Below, piece after piece: positions 1-6,566 of a DNA stretch of 9,041 nt. Source of the stretch: LMEP-6097 sp049314535 (lineage in GTDB: Bacteria; Cyanobacteriota; Vampirovibrionia; LMEP-6097); contig JBMOEX010000087.1 in the NCBI GenBank assembly GCA_049314535.1, positions 1-9,041 of the forward strand. Reading direction: 5' to 3'. Under the pieces are notes generated by a model that saw nothing but the letters and a program-made list of their open reading frames with translations, was not told the DNA's origin and did no database searches. Positions within the stretch are counted from its first letter, which is position 1. Every line of letters begins with the position of its first letter. The position numbers and the translations under genes are program-made.

Positions 1-881
1 GGACTATGATGAAAAACTCCTATAAGTTTTATTTCATCATAATGTAAACGAAAAGTATCTACCTGAATCGATGTACCTTGCACACAACCTCCGAAATAAT
101 TTATTAGACCACCTTTTCTCACTAGGCTTAAACAGAGCTGCCAAGCCTCAGGCTTACCGACTGCCTCTATCACGACATCTGCACCATACGGAAGAAGATT
201 CTTAAGCTTCGCTTTAATTTCTTCATCAGATAAATTATTTATATCTATCAGAAAATCAGCTCCGTTATCTTTAGCTAAATCTAATTTATGCTGTGACCTT
301 GCCACAGCGTAGATCTCAGCTTTAGTAAAGAATCTAATTAATTTAATAAAAGTCTGCCCAATGGGACCTAAGCCATAAACTATAACCTTGTCATCATCTT
401 TAATATAAGACCTTTTAAATCCATGCAGGGCAACGGCAAGAGTCTGAGTTAAGCATAATTCTTCAAGCTTATCAAATCTAGAAACCTTGTATAGATTATG
501 TTTAACAATGTTTTTCGGAATTTTAATATATTCAGCAAAAGCACCATTTAAAAATTCTAAATTCTCACAAAGGGAATATTCTGCTTTCTTACAAAAAAAA
601 CATTCATAGCAAGGCGCAGTGTTAGCAGCTACTACATAATCACCTTGCTGAAAACCAGCCACAGAAGAATCTACTGACTCAACAATACCTACAAACTCAT
701 AACCAAAAGAGGATGGAATATTTTTAATAATTTTAGGATGACCTCGCTGAAAGGTTTTTAAATCAGTACCACCCGTCGCAGCATATATGACTTTTACTAA
801 AACCTCACCGTCAAGTAAATCAGGAGTATTCACATCCTCTAACCTAATATCTCGCGGACCGTAGTAAAGATAACTTCTCAT
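1..881 (-). CDS. Zinc-type MDR alcohol dehydrogenase-like protein, C-terminus cut by window edge
   Basis: About 293 residues are visible, beginning MRSYLYYGPRDIRLEDV; the 3' end lies beyond base 1. The N-terminal GroES-like domain (about 1-140) is followed by a Rossmann domain with GLGPIG at 170-175, the NAD(P)-binding glycine motif. Four cysteines at 91, 94, 97 and 105 match the structural-zinc lobe of medium-chain dehydrogenases. The start is ATG 881-879, with AAGGAA nine bases upstream. The normal catalytic-zinc positions are changed: Gly37 replaces Cys in the (C)GTD motif, Tyr61 replaces His in GHE, and Gln146 replaces Glu in the EPLA motif. The family oxidises or reduces alcohols and polyols with NAD(P); the substrate here is unknown, and without catalytic zinc the chemistry may differ. 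The fold is certain; the activity is open. Confidence 0.9.
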   Translation of the reverse strand, partial: MRSYLYYGPRDIRLEDVNTPDLLDGEVLVKVIYAATGGTDLKTFQRGHPKIIKNIPSSFGYEFVGIVESVDSSVAGFQQGDYVVAANTAPCYECFFCKKAEYSLCENLEFLNGAFAEYIKIPKNIVKHNLYKVSRFDKLEELCLTQTLAVALHGFKRSYIKDDDKVIVYGLGPIGQTFIKLIRFFTKAEIYAVARSQHKLDLAKDNGADFLIDINNLSDEEIKAKLKNLLPYGADVVIEAVGKPEAWQLCLSLVRKGGLINYFGGCVQGTSIQVDTFRLHYDEIKLIGVFHHS

Positions 882-955
882 TGTGCAACTTTCCTTAAAA
901 TTATTCGTCTTTATAAACCTAGTCAAGAGATATAATTAATCTCAAGAAAGTTTAA
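882..955. promoter_or_regulatory. Divergent promoter region between dehydrogenase and TPR gene
   Basis: This 74-base spacer serves two diverging genes. For the plus strand there is a perfect TATAAT at 931-936, 19 bases before the TPR start. The -35 is poor (TCTTTA around 908-913, 17-base spacing). For the minus strand, TTGACT (926-921) and AATAAT (905-900) are separated by 15 bases. That spacing is short, and transcription would start very near the ribosome site AAGGAA (896-891). The minus-strand -35 lies only four bases from the plus-strand -10, so the two promoters could compete. The plus -10 is the best-supported element. Confidence 0.45.
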
Positions 956-3049
956 ATGCAGTTCTTAATAATAGCCTTTATTATGTTTTTTGGACTCTCT
1001 AGCCATGCGGTTACGAGAGAAGAGAGATTTGATCTATATTACAGCCAAGCCGTAAAAGCTGAAAAGAGCGGGGATTTTGACACTGCGATTCGTAAATTTG
1101 CTCAAGCCTATGAATTTGATAAAACAGATAGTTCCCTGCTTACTAAAATAGGTTTAATTTATTTAAATAAACCGACCAAGTCTCAAACAGAGGAGCAGGA
1201 TAATGGCAGAAGAGCTGTTTCATATTTCAATAAAGCCCTAGAGTTCTCTCCTAGTGATGCGATGATAAATCTTCTTCTCGCTCAGGCGTACACTAGGCTT
1301 AATGAAACTGAGAAGGCTTACACTTATTTTAAGAGAGCATCGACCATAGAACCCGATAACGTTCTCCTAACCTTTGATTTAGCCCTTTATCATTTTGAAC
1401 AGAAAAATTTCAAAGAGGCAATAGAATTATTTAATCGTATTATCATGGCTTACCCTGATCATTTAAGAGCTAGAAGCTACTTAGCAGCTTCACTTCAGTC
1501 AACCGATAATTATTTAGCAGCTATTGAGCAATATAACTATGTTCTTAAATATGAACAGAATGATTATGCTGTTCACAAGAACGTTGCTGATTCTTGGCTT
1601 GCCTTAAGTCAGTATGAAAACGCTCGCGAGAGCTATAAGAAAGCAGCTCAGATAGATGGAAATGTACCGAATATCTATGCTGATCTAGCTTTTATAGAAT
1701 CTAAATTCGGTAATTATGATGAAGCTGTTAAAAATTACCAAAACGCCATAAAACTTAAGAATGAAGATGTCTGGCATAAAGCTTTAGCTAAAGTATTTTA
1801 TTTAAATAATGAAAAGCAAAAAGCCATAGATGCTTACTTATATGTCGAAGATTATAATATGGCAGCCTATATACAACAACAAGAAGGTAAATATGATGAA
1901 GCTATTATTAACTACAATAAAGCTCTAGAGAAGAATCCTGATGATTCTAAAACTTTATATAACATTGCAAGACTGTACTATGAAAAGAAAAACTACCCAC
2001 TTGCGACTACTCATTTGCAAAAATTATTACAAATAAAACCTAACGACGTCGAGTCACTATTCTTGTTAGCTAGCTCAGAACAACAGTTAGAAAAATATGA
2101 CGCTGCAATATCGCACTACAAGGAAATACTGGGCATTCCACAAAAACTAGACCCTCAATTAAAAAACGATATTCACTATAATCTTGCAATTGCACAAAAA
2201 CAAAAAGGTGATTTGAAATCATCAGAAGCTAATCTAGAAGTAGTTCTTGCCGATAAAGAGAATTTAGCTAAATTCAAAAAAATAGATGATCTTTACAAGA
2301 ATCTGCTCACAGTAAAACTAGATCAAGATAAAGTTAAAGAAGCTCAAGGGATAGTCGAAATCGCTCTAAAAGAAAAACCAACAGATTTGAATCTCAGGCA
2401 GACTTATGCTGACTTATTAATATCACAAGGCAAAACACAAGATGCGATAGAGCAGCTTAGATTAGCCATAGCATTCGATAACACTCAAAAATCAAGACTA
2501 AAATTAGCTAAATTACTGAAAGATACCCAAAATCATTTTGATGCTCTAACTGAATATCAGACAGCTGTTACTAAAGAACCTCGTAATTTAGAGGCGATAC
2601 TCGGTACTGCTAATACTTTTAAAACTCTGTCTTTAGATAAAGAAGCTGAGAATTACTACGCTAGAGCTCTAGAGTATTACCCAACAGATTATTTAGCTAA
2701 TTATAATTTCGGTCTTCTTTTACAATCACAGAAAAAATATAAAGAAGCTCTGACTTATTATGAAAAAGTTTTAGAGCTTAATCCTAAATTTCTTGAAAAT
2801 TACTATGTATTAGGTCTCTGCTACTGGAACCTAAAGAAAAAAGATAAAGCCATGCAGCTCTGGAACGAATTTTTAGCTCAATCTGAAGATGAAGAGACGA
2901 AAGAGAATATACAAAAGTTAATACAGTCACAGGCTGGCTTGCCTTCTAAGACTATAGATTCTAAATTTGGTCTGGAACAAGATGAGAAGTATAAAATTCA
3001 GATTATAGATCCTAATAATCAAGTTCCTTACTATGATTTAGTATCTTAA
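956..3049 (+). CDS. Exported tetratricopeptide-repeat (TPR) protein
   Basis: This 697-residue protein is made almost entirely of TPR helix pairs, roughly 17 units from about residue 28 to 650. Typical units include the one with YYEKVLELNPKF near 600 and the one with NYNKALEKNPDD near 320. TPR solenoids bind other proteins; no catalytic domain is visible. Residues 1-18 (MQFLIIAFIMFFGLSSHA) look like a signal peptide with an Ala-x-Ala-like cleavage site before Val19, so it probably acts outside the cytoplasmic membrane. The peptide has no Lys or Arg in its n-region, which is unusual. There is no lipobox cysteine. A TAA directly before the ATG (953-955) rules out a longer N-terminus. The ribosome site is weak (AAGAAAG, 944-950). 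The last 45 residues are non-repetitive and polar. The exact role is unknown. Confidence 0.9.
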   Translation: MQFLIIAFIMFFGLSSHAVTREERFDLYYSQAVKAEKSGDFDTAIRKFAQAYEFDKTDSSLLTKIGLIYLNKPTKSQTEEQDNGRRAVSYFNKALEFSPSDAMINLLLAQAYTRLNETEKAYTYFKRASTIEPDNVLLTFDLALYHFEQKNFKEAIELFNRIIMAYPDHLRARSYLAASLQSTDNYLAAIEQYNYVLKYEQNDYAVHKNVADSWLALSQYENARESYKKAAQIDGNVPNIYADLAFIESKFGNYDEAVKNYQNAIKLKNEDVWHKALAKVFYLNNEKQKAIDAYLYVEDYNMAAYIQQQEGKYDEAIINYNKALEKNPDDSKTLYNIARLYYEKKNYPLATTHLQKLLQIKPNDVESLFLLASSEQQLEKYDAAISHYKEILGIPQKLDPQLKNDIHYNLAIAQKQKGDLKSSEANLEVVLADKENLAKFKKIDDLYKNLLTVKLDQDKVKEAQGIVEIALKEKPTDLNLRQTYADLLISQGKTQDAIEQLRLAIAFDNTQKSRLKLAKLLKDTQNHFDALTEYQTAVTKEPRNLEAILGTANTFKTLSLDKEAENYYARALEYYPTDYLANYNFGLLLQSQKKYKEALTYYEKVLELNPKFLENYYVLGLCYWNLKKKDKAMQLWNEFLAQSEDEETKENIQKLIQSQAGLPSKTIDSKFGLEQDEKYKIQIIDPNNQVPYYDLVS
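3029..3043 (+). other. Small hairpin just before the terminator-like hairpin
   Basis: TACTA and TAGTA form a perfect 5-bp stem around the loop TGATT, inside the last codons of the TPR gene. It is separated by two bases from the much stronger hairpin at 3046-3073. It is AU-rich and weak, and may be chance. It is recorded because tandem hairpins are what ANTAR proteins recognise. Confidence 0.25.
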
Positions 3050-3081
3050 TCAAGCTATGGCTAGCTTGATTAAATAATTTT
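3046..3081 (+). terminator. Perfect 12-bp hairpin overlapping the TPR stop codon; likely terminator
   Basis: The arms TTAATCAAGCTA (3046-3057) and TAGCTTGATTAA (3062-3073) are exact complements around the loop TGGC. The TPR stop codon TAA (3047-3049) sits inside the left arm. The hairpin is followed by ATAATTTT (3074-3081), a short, interrupted U-rich tail, so termination is plausible but may be incomplete. If the last A-U pair is left open, the loop reads ATGGCT, a hexaloop with A at position 1 and G at position 4. The arms are near symmetric, but no gene on the minus strand ends here, so it probably serves only the TPR gene. Confidence 0.65.
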
Positions 3082-3089
3082 CATCTCTT

Positions 3090-3118
3090 TTGCATGGAGA
3101 CATCCGAAGCTTTATAAT
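3090..3118 (+). promoter_or_regulatory. Strong sigma70-type promoter for tyrS
   Basis: TTGCAT (3090-3095) and a perfect TATAAT (3113-3118) are separated by 17 bases, the optimal spacing. Only 11 bases lie between the -10 box and the tyrS ATG. The expected start point, about 7 bases after the box, gives a leader of roughly 0-5 bases. CGAAG (3105-3109) and CTTCG (3123-3127) form a 5-bp inverted repeat around the -10 box, a possible small operator or chance. There is no room for a T-box leader. Confidence 0.75.
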
Positions 3119-3129
3119 TAGTCTTCGCA

Positions 3130-4434
3130 ATGCAAGCTAACCTGAGTACAGATGAAAAAATCCAAAAAACCTTAAACGGCATAGTAGATTTTAAGCCTGG
3201 TGGAACTAAAGAATTAGAAAAATTACTGAAAGATGCTGCTAAAGAGGGGAAGCAGCTTCGAGTTAAGCTTGGTATAGATCCTACCAGTACAGATTTACAC
3301 TTAGGTCATATGGTCTGTATGCAGAAACTGAAACAGTTTCAAGAACTCGGTCACCAAGCGGTTTTAATTATAGGTGGCTTTACTGCTCAGGTAGGCGATC
3401 CATCTGGCAGAAACTCAGCAAGACCTCCTCTCACGGCTGAAGATGTAGCTAAAAACGCTCAAACCTATCTAGATCAGGTTTCTAAAGTTTTAGACCTAAA
3501 TAAAGTAGAAATCGTAAATAATGCTGACTGGTTTAATAAGTTTTCTTTAAACGATATGCTGAAGCTTGCAGGGAAAGTTACTATTAATCAGATGTTAGCG
3601 AAAGAAGCCTTCGGAAAAAGGCTCGATGAAGGAAATCCGCTATTCGCGCATGAGATTTTTTACCCACTTTTACAGGGTTTCGACAGCGTCGAAGTAAGGG
3701 CAGATATAGAACTAGGTGGCACTGATCAAACCTTCAATTTAATGGTCGGTAGAGACTTACAGAAGGCTTATGATCAGCCTCAGCAGCATATTTTAACTAT
3801 GCCATTATTAATAGGACTAGACGGGCAGAAAAAAATGTCTAAGACTAGCCTTAATTACATCGCCTTAAATGATAGTCCAGAAGACATATTCGGTAAGACT
3901 ATGAGTATCAGCGATGAAATGATTTTAGATTACTATACTCTCTGCCTATCGCCATCAGCAGAGCTTTTAAAAGAAGTAGCAGATAGACTTAGTCACCGAG
4001 AAGAATTCAACCCAAGAGATATTAAAGTAGAGCTAGCCGTGAGAATAGTAGAAACTTATTATTCTAAAGAAGAGGCAGCGAGAGCTAAAGAACATTTCGA
4101 AAATTTATTTAAGAAGAAATTAGTCCCAGACGATATTCCAGAATGTAATTTATCTGAGCTTAAAGATTGTGATCTAGATTCAGGCATTCCATTAGTCGAT
4201 TTAATAGTTTTAAAAGAACTCGCTGAGACTAAGGGTGAAGCGAAACGTCTTATACAGGGTGGTGGCGTTAAACTTAATGGCGAGAAGGTTTCTGATGTTT
4301 TCTTGAAACTGACTTTAGAATATCTGAAATCCATAAATGATTCGACTGAAAATCAGGATACTCCAGTCGCTATTTTACAGGTCGGCAAGAAAAAATTCTG
4401 TAAACTAATAACTAACGCCACAATAAAAGTATAG
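3130..4434 (+). CDS. tyrS: Tyrosyl-tRNA synthetase
   Basis: This 434-residue class I aminoacyl-tRNA synthetase charges tRNA-Tyr with tyrosine using ATP, in the cytoplasm. The HIGH-type motif is HLGH at 57-60 within GIDPTSTDLHLGH, and the KMSKS-type motif is KMSKT at 235-239. GGTDQTFN, in the middle, forms part of the tyrosine/ATP pocket. The GIDPTSTDLHLGH form is the type-2 bacterial TyrRS rather than the E. coli TyrS form (GFDPTADSLHLGH). The C-terminal S4-like RNA-binding domain (about 365-427) includes GEAKRLIQGGGVKLNGEKV and ends with LQVGKKKF. Between these lies an apparent insertion at about 395-414. TAA at 3115-3117 excludes a longer start. No Shine-Dalgarno sequence is present, and the promoter implies a leaderless message. 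The kinase gene follows after 13 bases, so the two are probably co-transcribed. Confidence 0.97.
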   Translation: MQANLSTDEKIQKTLNGIVDFKPGGTKELEKLLKDAAKEGKQLRVKLGIDPTSTDLHLGHMVCMQKLKQFQELGHQAVLIIGGFTAQVGDPSGRNSARPPLTAEDVAKNAQTYLDQVSKVLDLNKVEIVNNADWFNKFSLNDMLKLAGKVTINQMLAKEAFGKRLDEGNPLFAHEIFYPLLQGFDSVEVRADIELGGTDQTFNLMVGRDLQKAYDQPQQHILTMPLLIGLDGQKKMSKTSLNYIALNDSPEDIFGKTMSISDEMILDYYTLCLSPSAELLKEVADRLSHREEFNPRDIKVELAVRIVETYYSKEEAARAKEHFENLFKKKLVPDDIPECNLSELKDCDLDSGIPLVDLIVLKELAETKGEAKRLIQGGGVKLNGEKVSDVFLKLTLEYLKSINDSTENQDTPVAILQVGKKKFCKLITNATIKV

Positions 4435-4447
4435 TAAAAGATTCATA

Positions 4448-5845
4448 GTGGCTAACCTTATAAATTTTCTTGATAATAACCTACCCTTTATCTCTGAGAT
4501 TCTACTTGCTGATATTCGGTTATTTATTAAAAATATCCACTCAAAAGAATTAGAAATATTCGTTCATAACTACTATCACTCGAAGCAAGATTCCTTTTAT
4601 CTCGACTCCTCTGCAAAAAGCATAGATAAGGGCAGGCACTTTCAAATCCATAAGGATGCCTTTATACAAAAGGCTTTCCAGCTGGGCAAACCTCTAGTAG
4701 GCCAGTATGGACTCGTCGTCGAGAATAGAAGAATACAAGAGTTTGCTTACCCTATCCTAGATTCAGATTGTGGTGGAAACACTGACGAAACCATTGCGGT
4801 GATAGCTATTCAGAGAGATATATATCTAACTCGTTTAATACTTGGTAGGCACTGGGATTTTATCGCAGATATTTTAATTAAATCGCTTAAAAGTAAATTA
4901 CTTACTGATACTAATTTCCCAGCTATCAGTCTAGGAGAAGGGGTAATTATTTTAAAGGAAGATAGAAAAATATTTTTCCCTAACCCTATCTCAGTAAGCT
5001 TACTTTCAGAAATAGCAGAACATACTAACCAATTACTCGGCAGATCCTTAGATGATCTACTCCATAACTACTCTAAAAAATATAAAGGCAAACAGACCGC
5101 TAATTCTATAGAAGCTATGGAGGAAATAACTCTGAGGCGTAGGTCTCTGAGATTACGCTATGTGCCTCTTACCGAGGGCTTTTCAGCTGTTATTCTAAAA
5201 GATATTTCCGAATTAAAAATTAAGGAGACTTTACTAAAAGAAATACATCACCGCGTGAAAAATAATTTACAGACAGTCGCTTCTCTTCTTAGAATGCAGC
5301 AACGCAGAAATCCTGAGCTTAAAGATTGCTTTAATGAAGCAATTAACCGTACTAACAGTATTAGCATAGTACATGAATCCCTCTCCCACAGTGATGATAT
5401 AGAGAATATTGATTTCGGTTATCTTTCACAGCAGATCATTAAAAATCTTTTAGCCTCCTTCGGTTTAGAAAACTTATCAATAAATTTTTACTGCCCGCAG
5501 AAAATCCTTATACAGAGTGATGAGGCGACGAAACTTGCTTTAATTTTAAATGAATTATTATCTAACTCTCTAGAACACGCTGGGGAAAAGCTAAGCCAAA
5601 TAGATATTAGCTTAAATTATTTAGAATACGACCCTAATACGCTTCTACTCTCTATCGCTGATAATGGAACAGGCTTTCCAGAGAATTTTAACTTTAATAA
5701 GACGACTGGGCTTGGCTGGGAAATTATCAAAAATCTTGCAGAAGAGTGTCTTGAGGCGAAGATTGATATAGATAAGTCCCATTCTGGAGCGAAAGTGGAG
5801 ATGCTAATTCCCATGCAAAAACTTCTAAACCTTAATGTCGAGTGA
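4448..5845 (+). CDS. pdtaS: Soluble PdtaS-like sensor histidine kinase (HisKA_2/HATPase)
   Basis: This 465-residue kinase autophosphorylates on histidine and should pass the phosphate to the ANTAR regulator encoded downstream. The H-box IHHRVKNNLQTVASLLRMQ is the HisKA_2 type, with His267 and His268; the first is the likely phospho-site. The ATPase domain shows the N-box (Asn368 to Asn373), DNGTG at 405-409 and TTGLGW at 419-424. Residues about 1-130 look like a GAF-type sensor and about 155-260 a PAS-like domain, as in mycobacterial PdtaS. The domain limits are estimates. There is no membrane segment, so the signal is probably intracellular. The start is GTG: an in-frame TAA at 4424-4426 leaves no upstream ATG, GTG or TTG. 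No good Shine-Dalgarno sequence is present. It lies 13 bases after tyrS, so translational coupling or a shared mRNA is likely. The orthology is inferred from motifs. Confidence 0.9.
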   Translation: MANLINFLDNNLPFISEILLADIRLFIKNIHSKELEIFVHNYYHSKQDSFYLDSSAKSIDKGRHFQIHKDAFIQKAFQLGKPLVGQYGLVVENRRIQEFAYPILDSDCGGNTDETIAVIAIQRDIYLTRLILGRHWDFIADILIKSLKSKLLTDTNFPAISLGEGVIILKEDRKIFFPNPISVSLLSEIAEHTNQLLGRSLDDLLHNYSKKYKGKQTANSIEAMEEITLRRRSLRLRYVPLTEGFSAVILKDISELKIKETLLKEIHHRVKNNLQTVASLLRMQQRRNPELKDCFNEAINRTNSISIVHESLSHSDDIENIDFGYLSQQIIKNLLASFGLENLSINFYCPQKILIQSDEATKLALILNELLSNSLEHAGEKLSQIDISLNYLEYDPNTLLLSIADNGTGFPENFNFNKTTGLGWEIIKNLAEECLEAKIDIDKSHSGAKVEMLIPMQKLLNLNVE

Positions 5846-5870
5846 AAATATCTCAATATAGCCTTATAAT
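5842..5870 (+). promoter_or_regulatory. Candidate promoter for the ANTAR regulator gene
   Basis: A perfect TATAAT (5865-5870) is preceded by GTGAAA (5842-5847, four of six bases) at 17-base spacing. It overlaps the stop codon of the kinase gene. The leader would be about 18 bases, and no Shine-Dalgarno sequence is visible in it. The regulator could therefore be made independently of the tyrS-kinase transcript as well as by read-through. Confidence 0.5.
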
Positions 5871-5894
5871 ATAAAGTACGGTTGTTTTTAAAAT

Positions 5895-6497
5895 ATGAGT
5901 AACTCAGATGAGCATTTGATTAAAGTTTTTATTGTTGATGATGAACCATTGATCAGAATGGACTTGAGAGAGATGCTGCATGAATCCCTAGTCTATAAAG
6001 TCGTAGGTGAGGCCAAAGATGGTAGCGAGGCTTTAGAACTTATTAAACAAGCAGAGCCAGACATAATTTTTATGGATGTTCGCATGCCTAAACAGGATGG
6101 TATTACCACGGCTAAACAGATTCAAGAAAATTTCGCGAGTATTATTCCTGTAATTATGCTCACAGCCTACAGTCAGCAAGACTTAATTGAGCAAGCCAGT
6201 GCCGCAGGAGTTTTCGCTTATTTAACAAAGCCTCTCAGAAAACCAGATTTAATACCAGCTATCGAAATATCTTTAGCAAGGGCTGTAGAGATGCGAGAAC
6301 TGCGTCAAGAAGTAGATACTCTGAAAGATAAAATCGAAACTAGAAAATTAGTAGAGAAAGCTAAAGGTATCTTGATGACTAGGTTTGATATCCCAGAACA
6401 AGTAGCTTATAGAAAACTTCAGAAAGAGGCTATGGATAAACGTATGAGCCTTAAGGAAATGGCTCAGATTCTGCTTGAAACTTTAGCTACTAGTTAG
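5895..6497 (+). CDS. pdtaR: PdtaR-like response regulator with ANTAR RNA-binding domain
   Basis: This 200-residue protein has a receiver domain (about 8-125) with acidic pair Asp15/Asp16, phospho-acceptor Asp61 in FMDVRMP, switch Thr90 and Lys112 in LTKP. A coiled linker (about 130-150) leads into an ANTAR domain (about 136-197) with the conserved AKGILM at 156-161. When phosphorylated, ANTAR proteins bind paired hairpins in nascent mRNA and prevent termination, so the output is RNA rather than DNA binding. The natural partner is the HisKA_2 kinase 49 bases upstream. In Mycobacterium tuberculosis the two genes are unlinked. TAA at 5889-5891 fixes the ATG as the first possible start. All key phosphorylation residues are intact, so it should be active. 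The target RNA is unknown. Confidence 0.93.
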   Translation: MSNSDEHLIKVFIVDDEPLIRMDLREMLHESLVYKVVGEAKDGSEALELIKQAEPDIIFMDVRMPKQDGITTAKQIQENFASIIPVIMLTAYSQQDLIEQASAAGVFAYLTKPLRKPDLIPAIEISLARAVEMRELRQEVDTLKDKIETRKLVEKAKGILMTRFDIPEQVAYRKLQKEAMDKRMSLKEMAQILLETLATS

Positions 6498-6526
6498 ATT
6501 ACAATCACCCTAAAGCGCCATATAAT
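6498..6526 (+). promoter_or_regulatory. Candidate promoter for the ATPase gene
   Basis: ATTACA (6498-6503, four of six bases) and a perfect TATAAT (6521-6526) have 17-base spacing. The start point would be near 6533, giving a leader of about 34 bases. The -10 box lies inside the left arm of the inverted repeat at 6518-6554. Confidence 0.45.
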
Positions 6527-6554
6527 TCTGGAGTTGGATTCCGAAATTATATGG
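6518..6554. repeat. Inverted repeat overlapping the -10 box, possible operator
   Basis: CCATATAATT (6518-6527) and AATTATATGG (6545-6554) are perfect 10-bp arms. Partial inner pairing (GGA 6530-6532 with TCC 6540-6542) closes a loop of GTTGGAT. It lies between the ANTAR regulator and the ATPase gene, and no U-run follows, so it is a poor terminator. If transcription starts near 6533, the left arm is not in the ATPase mRNA. A DNA operator is therefore more likely than an RNA hairpin. Confidence 0.6.
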
Positions 6555-6566
6555 TAAATTAATTCT

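Noticed and set aside
5..41. Perfect 10-bp inverted repeat TATGATGAAA / TTTCATCATA near the left edge
   Set aside because: It lies within the dehydrogenase coding sequence and falls on codons for family-typical residues (HYDE and FHH), so protein constraint explains it.
3050..3129. T-box or other riboswitch before tyrS
   Set aside because: The spacer is only 80 bases and holds a terminator-like hairpin plus a promoter ending 11 bases before the ATG; no T-box sequence or specifier stem fits.
4059..4334. Open frame of 91 codons on the minus strand inside tyrS
   Set aside because: It lies wholly within the conserved S4/linker part of tyrS, is Ser/Pro/Phe-rich as expected of an antisense shadow, and has no recognisable domain.
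4430..4435. TATAGT just before the kinase GTG as a separate promoter
   Set aside because: There is no -35-like sequence at 16-18 bases; co-transcription with tyrS is simpler.
5617..5856. Open frame of 79 codons on the minus strand over the kinase C-terminus
   Set aside because: It is antisense to the ATPase G-boxes of the kinase, with no ribosome site or domain.
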